This document shows positions 36,756 to 47,369 of a DNA stretch of 64,000 nt, piece by piece. The notes under the pieces were generated by a model. It did not search any database. It saw only the letters and a list, made by a program, of their open reading frames with translations, and was not told the DNA's origin. Source of the DNA: Sparassis latifolia (taxonomy: Eukaryota; Basidiomycota; Agaricomycetes; Polyporales; Sparassidaceae); assembly GCA_018466975.1 (NCBI GenBank), contig CM031557.1:744001-808000 (forward strand), in the 5' to 3' direction. Position numbers and translations under genes: made by a program. Every line of letters starts with the position of its first letter. Within the stretch, counting starts at the first letter, position 1.

Positions 36756-38137
36756 ATGTCGCATTCACCCCATGCTCACCACCAGCATGCGCAGTCTCGG
36801 GCGCTCGTGGTGAGGAAATAATCGCTGTATTTTTCAGATACACAGGATGACATTATATTTTAGGCCGGAACAGTCCTGTTCTATCTCGTGGCGGCCTTAG
36901 CAGTACGTCATTCGTCTTTGCATCCCATTTCGTTGCATTTCGTTGAGACTTATCAGTCTTCTTGTTGCAGATGATCATGGCGTACGTCTCGCACTCGACA
37001 AGTTTCTCATGTAATTGACTGAATCTCCAGCAACAAGTGGGTGCTGAATACCACGGACATCCCTCTGTTCTTCTTGTTCACCCAGCTCGTCATCGCCGTC
37101 GTCCTATTTCTCGCCGCTCATCTTGTGGGATTACTGCAGTTGCCGTTGGACTTTGATATCCAGGTTTGCAAAGGGCTGGTACCAACGGTCGGATTAAATG
37201 TGGTCGGGCTTAGGTGAGTCCAGAATAGAGATTACCGGCGATTCTTAACGTCGCTGCAGCTTCAGCAACTATACCCTGAAGTACGTAGACGCGTCCTTCT
37301 ACCAAGTCGCGCGAGGCATGGTTCTTCCGTTCACAGTCTGCACGTCCTACTTTCTGCTGCATGCCCGCCCATCCCTGCGTGTGCTGCTCGCATGCTCCAT
37401 AGTTACGTTCGGCTTCTTCATCGGCGTCTTCCTAGATGGCACGCACGTATCTCTCGTTGGCGTTACGTTCGGTGTCATAAGTTCCATAATTACTGCCCTT
37501 CACTCGGTCGTTATCAAGAAGAGCCTGGAAGTTGTCAAGGGCAGCGCGCTGCACCTCTCATGGTACACAAACCTGTTTAGCGCGTGTGCGCTGGCGCCCA
37601 TTCTCGTCCTCGCTGGGGAGTTGCCAGGCATCACGCAGCTGCTGTTCGGCCCCAATCTATCTCTGCCGGGCGAGATGTCGACCTTGTCGACGTTCGCAAT
37701 CGGCTCCGCTATCACTGTGAGCATACCTTCATGTCTGTGGGAACTCATCTGAATTTTGCATGCTGATGTTAGGGCGCATTCGGCTTTTTGATGAGCATCG
37801 CGAGCTTGTTGTCTATCAAAGTGACCTCGCCCATCACCCACATGGTCTCGTCTGCAGTGCGCGGTGTCGCAGCATCGGCATTGGGGGTGTGGCTATTCCA
37901 TGATATTGTGACGAGGTAGGCTTCCATCTCTCCGACAACTCCTCGGCACTGACTTCAAGTGTGCACAGTGGACGGGCAGCGTCGATAGCAACCATTCTCT
38001 TCGGGTCAATATACTACACCTGGATAAAACACGTCGAGTCGCTCCCACCATCTGGTGCGAAGAGTGCTAACGGTGGTGCTTATGAGCAGGTGCCTTTGGA
38101 GGACGTTGAGGAGGGAAAACAGAACAAGCCGGAGTGA
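36756..38137 (+). CDS. Nucleotide-sugar transporter, SLC35C1-like (candidate GDP-fucose transporter)
   Basis: Golgi/ER carrier of the triose-phosphate-translocator family. Seven exons: 36756-36809, 36864-36902, 36971-36981 (11-nt microexon), 37031-37213, 37260-37716, 37773-37915 and 37969-38137, giving 351 residues. About ten hydrophobic helices are visible. The order of motifs follows the GDP-fucose carrier layout I remember: MIMANKWVLN early in TM1, FSNYTLKYVDASFYQVARG, LDGTHVSLVGVTFGVISSI, YTNLFSACALAP, GAFGFLMSIASLLSIKVTSP, then THMVSSAVRGVAA and GSIYYTWIKHVE. The tail is charged and cytosolic. GMD and GDP-fucose synthase in the same window support fucose as cargo, but GDP-mannose or UDP-sugar carriers share this fold, so substrate is an inference. 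Confidence 0.85.
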
Positions 38138-38857
38138 CCGGCGCGTGTAGATGAATGGAAGACATTTGTCAAGTAGCGTATAGAGTGGCTTGTCGACACG
38201 GATAATATGGCGTCATTGCTGTGGATTGCTACATGTGGTTCGTGAGGCTGCTCTGCCTCAGTAACTGGCTTTGAGGAACGCCTTTCAAATCGGTTTGGCA
38301 TACTGTGCTATTACGACCAATCCGGCCAGTCACGCGTCCGAACGGGGTTGGCCTGGCCGGAATCCTAGGCATGTCCTATGTCACGGGTGTAGTGGCCGGA
38401 TTGGGTACCCAGACCGTGACTTGGCCGGCTGGCCGGTCACCCCGTCAGTTTTCCCTCCCCAGCGGCTGGCTTGGCCGGCTGGCCGCAATGTGTCCACCGT
38501 CCGCAGTCACGACTGTTCCGGCCGGGTGGCCGGATCGTTACAAGGCTGTCCGTTGTCACACCCCCGGCCGGATTGGTCGTAATGGCACAGTATGTGCTAC
38601 TTAAGGGCAAATTGGTCATTGCAAGGATTTTGCCCGTTGAAGGCGGGCCGGAAAAGCCAAGGACTTATTATAATAATTATGATGTGTCACATGCGTGTCT
38701 ACGGCTGGGCGCTAAACCACGTGATGTCGGCGCGTCCACCTTGGTCACGTTGCTTCGCGTTCAAGGTTGACTTCGTACTTCAACCATCATCTAGTCATAA
38801 CTGCCGTCCCAGACTCCGTGCTTTCTGAAGATAACAACAAGATAACAAGCACCTAAA
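38138..38857. other. Intergenic region carrying a small inverted-repeat element
   Basis: 720 bp between two plus-strand genes. The middle is the GC-rich inverted-repeat element listed separately. The right part holds the promoter of the SNF2-family gene. Confidence 0.5.
38303..38590. mobile_element. Short non-autonomous inverted-repeat element (MITE-like), GC-rich
   Basis: Left end 38303-38327 and right end 38566-38590 are inverted copies of 25 bases with one mismatch; the left begins CTGTGCTATTACGACCAATC. The outermost bases are flanked by TA on both sides, and CA/TG extend the symmetry. The 288-bp interior has about ten GGCCGG motifs and no coding potential. A TA target-site duplication would fit a Tc1/mariner-like element, but TA is weak evidence. 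Confidence 0.7.
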
Positions 38858-41800
38858 ATGGAGGAAATGTGAGTAAATGATACGTCTATGACAAGTAGAA
38901 ATCTTGCTTCTTTCTGTCTTTGTTCCGTCGCGTGTGTGGCGGGGTGTTGACTAGTACGTGTCAAACGCGCCAAAACACTGCCCTGTGGTTGGGGGACACT
39001 CAGAGTTCATATCATAGTACTGGTAAACTTCGTGCTGACAGAGGGCTTCTAGTCGCCGCAGAATTGCCAGTGATCCCAGTCTATATCCAGAGATAGCAGT
39101 GTTAGAGACGACGAAGCCCCCTACGAAGCCTCACCATCCTCCACCCGCAAAGCTGGGGCTCAATAGTCGAGTTATCGTTCTGTCAGACTCTGAAGACGAA
39201 GTTGAAGCAGTGTACGTATTTACACCCTTTTCACGTAATCTCCCCTCAACCTTGCATGGCATGTAGCGCCCAACCGCTGCGGTCCCAGCCCTCGAATGGT
39301 CAACGTGTTCCAAGTACAAGTAAACACACCACGCCCACCATCACTCAACAAGTCGACACTCTCAAAGCGCAGAATGTCAGAGACACATACCCCTCTGCAG
39401 GGTCTCTTCTAGGCTCTGGTGGCGAGAAGATCGACATTCCTACGTTCAACGACTACGAAGGGCAGCGATTCAGCAGCGAGGAGTCGCAGAAGGCGCTACG
39501 CGATCTCGTTCAGGGCACGTATGCACACAATGATCTTGATGTGTCACAAGAGGACGCGGCGGTAGAAGGCTTGCGGTCGGAACTGTTGCCTCACCAAGTA
39601 GTGGGTCGAAAGTGGATGGCAGATCGCGAGTCCGGCAAAAAAACTGGCGGTATTTTGGCCGACGATATGGGGTTTGTGTTTTCTTTCTCAAACATGTTTG
39701 TGCAATTGTTGACTAATTACCCTTGCTAGTCTTGGTAAAACGATTCAAGCCATCACGCGAATTGTGGAGGGTCGGGCTACGAAGAAGGATAAGAAGGAAG
39801 GCTGGTCCGCAAGTACTCTGTAGGGCCCTGACCTTCCATTCATTGAGATGATCTCATTTCACTTTTCGAAGTGTTGTTTGTCCCGTGGCTGTGGTCTCTC
39901 AATGGGCCCAGGAAGTCGAGAAGTTTGCTATCGGACTGAAGGTCATCGAACATCACGGTCCGAATCGCACGCAAAGTAATGCCTCGCAATTACTCTGAAT
40001 ATGGCACGCAGCTGATACCTCCCTCCCTCACGCAGATCCGGCTGATCTCGAGCGCGCTCACGTGGTGATCACATCGTATCCCACCGTGGCTTCGGAATAC
40101 GCGGCTCACGGCGGTGATGCCAAGGACGAGGGCGATTCGACCAAGTCGAAGAAGAAGAAAAAGCAGGATAATAATTCTGACGACTCGGACGACTCCGTTG
40201 GAAAGACGTTGAAGAAGACGAGACAGAAGGCGTCAAGGAAGAAGCAGAAGGCTGCTCTGTTCGGTGTCAATTGGTTTCGCATCATTCTTGGTATTCCGCT
40301 GCATTCTCGTTCGGTAATCGTCAAAGTATGTTAATCTACGTCTATCAATCGTTTTCAGACGAGGCGCATAATATCAAGAATCGAAAGACGAAGGCTGCTG
40401 AGGCGTGTTACGCTCTTGAAGGCAGATATCGGTGGTGTCTCACCGGAACTCCTTTGTGCGTCAGACTCTTCGTCAAGGTCTCTCATACTCATTGGTGTGC
40501 ATTCCAGGCAAAACGGTGTCGAGGAGCTGTATTCTCTTATCAAGTTCCTGCGTATACGCCCTCTCAACGATTGGGCCGAATTTAACGAGCACATTGCGCA
40601 GCCCATTAAGGGAGGCAGAGCCACCGCGGCAATGAAGCGTCTCCAGGTACGCCGTTATATTATTTGAATTACGTATAGTTGGTTAATCAAATGGATCCAG
40701 GTCGTGCTCCGCTCTATTATGCTCCGGCGGACGAAGGATACGCTCGTCAATGGCAAGCCGCTTCTGCAGCTGCCCGCGCGCCACGTCGAAACCATCGACT
40801 GCGAATTCGACGAGGACGAGCGGGCGTTCTACAACTCCGTCAATGAGCGCGTGCAAGCCAGCCTGGCAGAAATGCAAAGAAGCGGTGTCACGAAGAACTA
40901 CACAAGCATGCTTGTCCTGCTGCTCCGTATGAGGCAGGGTCAGTAAATTGCGTTACGGACGTTAGCTGTTAGCTGTAGCGCTGATTGTTGCTGTAGCTTG
41001 CAATCATCCGTCCTTGGTGTCGGAGGACTACAAGAAGGACCAGGAGGCGGTTGAGCCTCAAGCTTCAAAGACTGCTGATGATGAGGACGAAGCTGATGAC
41101 CTCGTAGACCGCCTTGCCGGAATGGGGCTTTCCGCGACCAATCGTTGCCAGCTGTGTCAGAAAGAGTAGGCTTTTCCCATCTCGGCGACATCCTTCATCT
41201 TTTCGGTGCTAAAATGCTGTATTCTAGACTAGTCCCCTCGGACAAGGGCAAAACGTGCGCGGACTGTGCTTTGTTGGTTGTCGAGACTCAGAGCAAGAGC
41301 GCGGATTCCGACCTTCCGCCCGATTCGGCCAAAACTCGCAAGATCATGGAGATCTTGAGGGAGATTGATGATCGTTCGAAAGGCGTTGAGAAGACCATTA
41401 TCTTTTCGCAGTTTACGTCCATGCTTGATCTCATTGAGCCGTTTCTCCGCGCCGAGAAAATTCGTTTCGTCCGATGTACGTCCTTTCTCATATCGTCTGC
41501 CGGAGTGTGATAGTCACCTAGTTCTACTTCCTAGACGATGGCAAAATGAGTAAGGTTCACAGAGACGAATCGTTGAAGAAAATCAATGAGAGTAGCGAGA
41601 CTCGGGTCATTTTGATTTCTTTCAAGGCTGGAAGCACAGGTTCGATGACTTACTATCAGTATTGATGAGTCGCTGATGACTTCCACTCCTCTGCAGGTCT
41701 GAACCTTACATGCTGCAACAACGTCATCCTTGTAGATTTATGGTGGAACCCTGCTCTCGAGGTGAATTGTCTGAGAATTCGTCTTGTGGAACCTTTTTCA

Positions 41801-42098
41801 TGTCTTTGCCGCAGGATCAAGCCTTCGACCGCGCCCATCGTCTGGGCCAGACGCGAAAAGTAAACATCAAGAAGCTTTGTGTCCCAGACACCGTGGAGCA
41901 GCGCATCCTAGAAGTACAGTCCCATTACTCGTTGTGTGTTATAACTGACTTGTATATTGCCTGAAAACATAGCTGCAAGAAAAGAAAAGAGCACTCGCTC
42001 ACGCTGCCTTGTCTGGAGACAAACTGAAGAATATGCGGCTTGGCGTGGATGACCTGGTTGCGCTCTTCCGGCCGGGGGTGGGTGATGACGACGACTAG
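38858..42098 (+). CDS. SNF2-family DNA translocase, Rad16/Uls1 class
   Basis: ATP-driven DNA translocase acting on chromatin. Exon 1 is only 11 nt (ATGGAGGAAAT, 38858-38868) and joins 39053 to give MEEIRRRIASDPSLYPEIAV. Helicase motifs follow: LLPHQVVGRKWMADRESGKK with the Walker-type DDMGLGKTIQA split by an intron near 39670-39728, VITSYPTV, DEAHNIKNRKTKAA (motif II), WCLTGTPLQNGVEELYSLIK, LRSIMLRRTKD, RQACNHPSL, TIIFSQFTSMLDLIEPFL (motif IV), ILISFKAGSTGLNLT (motif V) and DQAFDRAHRLGQTRKVNI (motif VI). Between the lobes is a small Cys cluster (CQLC then CADC) where Rad5/Rad16/Uls1 proteins usually carry a full RING finger. The C-terminus ends in LFRPGVGDDDD. Which paralogue it is cannot be settled by eye. 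Confidence 0.88.
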
Positions 42099-43684
42099 TT
42101 TTAGGGGCCCTCTCTGGGTCCGCACTGCACCGATCTACCGTGTTATGACTGATGTTCCCTTCCTATGTTGTTTAGATGTGGAGGTGGTTGTTACTCGCGT
42201 TCCAAGTTGCTGTCTCATTGCTATCAGTATGTGCCGTCGCAGTCTACTAGATAAATATTGGCGGACCTGGATGCATGCAATCTCAGTGTTCCCTATTGCC
42301 TCGCGACTATTTCAGAGTGAATCGACTTCGCACTGATAGACGCCAAATATCATGTCCTGTCCCGACTTTCGTCTCTCCTTGTACTAGCATCACCGCTGTT
42401 CGTGTCCATGTTCGTTCTCCCGTACGTATGGCAACGAAGAGCTCATGTCAGGCTTTGAAGATTAGCAGATGCTCGTCGATCTGTGCCTTAATGTCGTTCC
42501 CGACCGTCCACTGAAGTATCCTAACGATGTGCATGCTGGCAGCAACTTAAAAGAAGACATGAAGTTGGTTTTCAAGAACGCATCGCTCGATCCCGGGATG
42601 CTTTGCCAGGACCCGTGCGGGGTCACCGCTTTCAACGTTGGATTGGTTGTTGTGTTGAAAGATACGCCATTCTATCCACGCGATCCTTCAAGGCTTTGTA
42701 TGGCGATGTGATGCAAAACACGATGGCAACACCTTCCCGAATTTGTGCTCGCCACTGCGGCTGTCCGATCATATTTTCACGGTGGTCTTTATGATCCAAT
42801 TCTCGAATACGAGGGTGAGGACTGTGCCAAAATGGAGGGCTCGATGGAGCTGCCAATCTGTGAAATTTTTTTACTGCCCACGCTCTCAAGATAGTGGAGG
42901 CAACTCCGTTTCAAGGTACAGCGTTATTTAAGAAGACAGAGCTCGACCCAACCGTCTTCACGTAGTAGGGGAATTTTGCCTAGCATGTCGTAGAGGCATA
43001 CGGGAGCGTGCGAGACCTGCAAGCCAGCCATGCAAAAGTGTTTGATCAGTCTATGTAGAAAACAAAAATTCAGATTGTGGTAAGAGGCGCACACGCATGA
43101 TGCCCGGACAAATTTTGTTGAGTACACTCTGCTCGAAATATCCTGGTCGCTGTGAACTATTGCATTGCATCAAAGTCTCCTCGAGCAGTATCGCCAAGCA
43201 GTGTCTGCAGTATTACTATCATGCTTCGAGCAGTGACATGTGACATCTGTTACTTACAGTCGATATATGAGCATACCGTGAACGCCTCCGCTAGATACAG
43301 GGTGTGGGCAATGTACAGCCTCATCAAGCAATCGGTACAACGCGGATGAGAAGACGAGTAGGACACTCATCGCGAACTCGTTCAGAGCTACATCATAGGC
43401 GACGAATAGTGAGAAACTACGAAAACAGACAGGAAAAACAACGGAACTGCAGGCGACAAGAGTTTAGGGTTCACACAACACGACGAACAGTGGCTGGGAG
43501 GCAATTGTCGAGATAGCAACTTTTCACGCGCTCCGATAGACGCTCAGGACCTAGCGAGAGTGTAGTTGACCGGACGGTCGACACCTGGGTCGATAGACAG
43601 CGATGTGTCTGGAGCTGAGTGAAGACGGGTGTAGAAGCACCCGAATCCATGATATGGAGATCTAAACAGGATAGAAACACACGC
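42099..43684. other. Intergenic region
   Basis: About 1.6 kb between convergent genes. A stretch at about 42723-42893 in one plus-strand frame reads like protein (LPEFVLATAAVRSYFHGGLY), possibly a decayed gene, but no start, splice sites or family could be supported. Confidence 0.35.
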
Positions 43685-46600
43685 TTATCCTGTACCGTTC
43701 CACGGGTCAAGAATAGACTGGTTATGACCTGCCCTCAAACCAGAGTGATAGCTCAGGTATCCAGGAGGGGACTGCCGATAGTAGGGGCGATTGGATGAGG
43801 GAGACGATGCTGGATCCATGTAAGCCGCGGGTGACCCTGTACTATGCAGGAGGGAACTAGAAGGCTGAGCAGCAAGCACATATGACTTAGAGGGATCGTA
43901 ATATGGCCTTTGATTCGGTATGGATGATTGTGAGCGAGCCATAGAGGAAGTCCTGTGATGCCCACCGATCGGAGATGCCGGGTGGATGGGTGGCGCAAGT
44001 GTATGAGCGGCCTCTCGGTTCTGGTTGCTTTGGACGGTGTAAGGAGCTGCAAGACTTGGCACAGGGTTTGTGTAGTAGAGTGAGTTCGAACGATGTGACG
44101 AGGACAGATTCGTCCCCGCAGCACCCGGATACCTGGACGAGGAGCTATCGAACGATGGCGACCATATGGACTGTGTTGACGATCCCAAAGCACCAGATCC
44201 GAAGAGCATAGGCGGCGGCAGCCCACCACCATTTTGAGGTGGAGGAAGTTCTCCATGATTCGGCCTGCGTGCAATTCCTTTGAGGAGATCTTCAGCTGTT
44301 ACGGACAGCAATTTGGAACCGATCTCCGGCGTAGTCTCAATTCCTATGTGACGAGATAGGGAGACAGCGGTTGTGCCCTGGGAGGGCTCAACCTAGTAAC
44401 GGGACTCGAATGCTTAGAGCGATGGGGCGTAGTGGAAACGGTAGACACAGGAGCGACAAGACGTGGCGGCGAATTCATGCTGAACGAACTAGGATCGTTA
44501 AATTTATCTGTCGGTGTGGAAATCAGAGGGACTTACTTCCTATCCATTAGAATCACGTCGTCTGAACCATCGTCGGAGTAGCTCAAGGTTTCGCCCGAGT
44601 GAGCCAGCGCCTCTCGCATGGCGTCGCTTACTGGATCGTCAGTCGTTCGTGACAGTTCTGTCAGGTTGTCATCGTCAACGTCGTGGTATTCAGGCTTATC
44701 CTGTGATGTCGCCGAGAATACAGGTAGCTCTCCCAATTGCTGTGATTGATCCATGTTTGACTGCGTAACCGTAGGGTATACCTCACCTGGATTTTGCAAC
44801 ACGAATTGATTATTAGACAAAATCAAGGGTGAATTCTGGTAGTTGGAGAAGGCGTAACCGTCAATAACGGCGAAGCATAGACATAGTGTAGCTCACCTCG
44901 TCGCTGACCAGCGAGCGAGCGTCGGCAAGCAAATCCCAGATCCGCATCAACTGCTCCACATTTGGGTGGACCTGCTCCGGCACGGGTACTACCTTTCTTT
45001 CGTCTGCCGTCAAGGAATCTGCCCCTGCCGCACCTACTGATTTTACTTCGCCGAACATGAAGTTCTTCAATGGCAGAAAGCCGAGCATCTCGCGATCCTC
45101 CTCCAGCGGACTGTTGAGCACGGGCAACTTGTCGAGAGGAAACGCTCGCAGAAGGGTGCTCGAAAATTCCGCATACGCCTGCCAAAAAGCTTGTGGATCA
45201 ATAGACAGCATAGAGTGCTTCTCTCTCTTCTCAGCGTTCTTGCCGTAGATCGTGCTCTCGATGTGTTTTGAATGTCGCTCTTCCTGTGGCTGTGATGCAG
45301 GGAGGCTAACGTACTTGACATTCCCACGAACCCATTTTCCTGCCAAACGCAAGGCAGGAAGCGTCCTGCGAAACGGTGCCGTGATGCGTTGAGCGAGGTC
45401 ATGCTCTCCGTCATCCTCCGCAGGAGCTTCGGCGAGTTGTGCGATCCCTACTTCCAAGAGAGCGAGATGCAGATCCAAGAGGTGGGTCGCGATCCGAGAT
45501 TCTATTAGCACGGCACCGGTAGCGCGGGCCCCATTGTTTGTCCCCAACGTAGGACGTGTCATGCGATGTCTCCATAATGCGCCTTGGGCAAGAACCAGGG
45601 TTTTCGAGATCATATCGTCGGGAAGAAAACGTTCCGATACCAGGGACTTGAACTCGCTAATGACTTCTCGATTCAAATCCAGCAACATCGGATTTGCCCT
45701 GGCAAAATACATGAAGAGCAGTTAGTGGATGTAAGGCAAGGTACGCACTCGTCCGAGTTATGCTGCCATAACGCATGCATAGCGATCAGTTTCCCCTTGA
45801 AGGCATTGATTCTCTCACGAGGCGTCAACCCATTCTTCGCTTCGCCACCTGCCTCCTCTTGTTGGACCTGCCTTGACTTCCACTGCTCCAAAGCCTTGCT
45901 CAGAACCACGGCCATATTCTCCGAAGCCGTGTCATACGGTCGGCGCACACATAGAGAGCGGTAGTAGTGCACGAGCGAGTTGAATGTATCCTTCTGATAC
46001 GAGGCCAGGATCGCCAGCTGATGCGATGGATTGCCATCGTAAGGCAGTAGCAATCGAGCCTGTTCGTAACATTCCTGCGCTCTCTTGTAGTCCCGCATGC
46101 GCGCCATCGTGGGCGGCATCACGGCTGCGGCTCCTCCTCTCCTGTTCCGTCCGCCCCTACCCAGTTGAACAACAGGAGGGCCATCCTCGTGACCAGCTCG
46201 AGGGCGGCCACCAGCTTCGTTGTACTGTTCCTTGTACCGCGCGATGTCGCCCAAACAGACCAGTGCCTTGCTGAGCATTGCTATCCTACTCTCCAGTTGA
46301 TCAGGTGTTGCGGATGCCAATGCCGGAGATACTGAGTCTGCCTCGAGCGGGAAGTCCCGCCTCGACGAGGCGCCCTCCGTCGCGGGAGGTACCACTTCAT
46401 CCTCTGGCATGACGATACCAAGCGTAACGAGAGCGCGTTGGGCGTCGCTGAGCGCGAATGACTTGTAAATGCGAACGACTAGCTGCGTCCAGAACTTCTC
46501 TTCATCTGTCAGGAATTGTCGGAAGCGTTGGAGAAGCTTGCGATACTCGACACCGTGTTGTCGATGCTGCTGCTGGTGGTTTTGACGAGTGGATCCGTGC

Positions 46601-46963
46601 ATTGCACTGTCAAGAGACGAAATGCGCCGCTTGTAGATCGTGATGAACGTGTAGGACGTCTGCATCCACAGATGTGTCTCGGCATCTCTGGATTCTGCAG
46701 CGAAGGGATGGACGAAGAGCAAGCGCAGGTATTGCCAACGTAGACTTCCGAGCAGTTGAGTGCACAAGGGATACGGCAAGAGAGTGAAGGAATCTTACTT
46801 CTTTCTCTGATATCCAACATCTTTATCCCAAGGGTCGCGGATTTTCAACGACTCCTTCAGACCTTGATGGAGGCCTTTGGCCTCCCTGTCAAAGCTTCAG
46901 CTAACTTATGGACCTCAGATGGATCAACGCTCACCGTGCTAAGTGTGCGGCCTCTTCAGACAT
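43685..46963 (-). CDS. EST1/SMG7-like telomerase-associated or RNA-decay protein
   Basis: Exons 46935-46963, 46799-46885, 45749-46744, 44897-45698 and then 44835 downward. The start MSEEAAHLAREAKGLHQGLK leads into the conserved Est1 region DPWDKDVGYQRKNLRWQYLR, which is built of 14-3-3/TPR-like helices. Next come CYEQARLLLPYDGNPSHQLA, LVHYYRSLCVRRPYDTASEN, and HLLDLHLALLEVGIAQLAEA, the Est1 DNA/RNA-binding helical part. The last third is Ser/Pro/Tyr-rich, low complexity, ending LDPWNGTG. Est1 family proteins recruit telomerase or, as SMG7/EBS1, act in nonsense-mediated decay; which role applies here cannot be told from sequence alone. A 48-nt in-frame segment after LQNPG may be retained or spliced. 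Confidence 0.85.
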
Positions 46964-47369
46964 TGTGTGAACATGCGCTCGTGCAATTCGCTACAACTCC
47001 GAGATCATTTCGTGTAAGATAGATTAGACATCGTCTATTGGCAATGGCGGTGTGAAGAGTGAGGTGGAGTGTGCCACAGTGATTAGTGTGCACGGTTTTG
47101 TGCAGCTAAGTCACGGTCAGTAAGGACTTACGTAAATACATACCGGACTTATTATTATTTCAGACCACCTCCAGTAGATCTACTTACTAGCGAGACAGCG
47201 TCGGCAAGAGTAAATGTGGGCTTACATGCCAATGACACCAAGCTCATTCCTCCTTGATAGAGAAACATGCAATATTCACAGTTTGCTTGTGTATATTGGG
47301 CAGTTCAGCAAAACTCGTACTACTACTAGTATACCATACGTGCAAGATCTGCAATGGCGGACGTCCGAG
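46964..47369. other. Intergenic region
   Basis: About 400 bp between two minus-strand genes. It holds the EST1-like promoter and the DUS3 3' end. No gene seen. Confidence 0.4.

Noticed and set aside
42479..42934. Plus-strand protein-like text (HASLDPGMLC..., LPEFVLATAAVRSYFHGG)
   Set aside because: Frames do not join with good splice sites and no family was recognised; at most a decayed gene.
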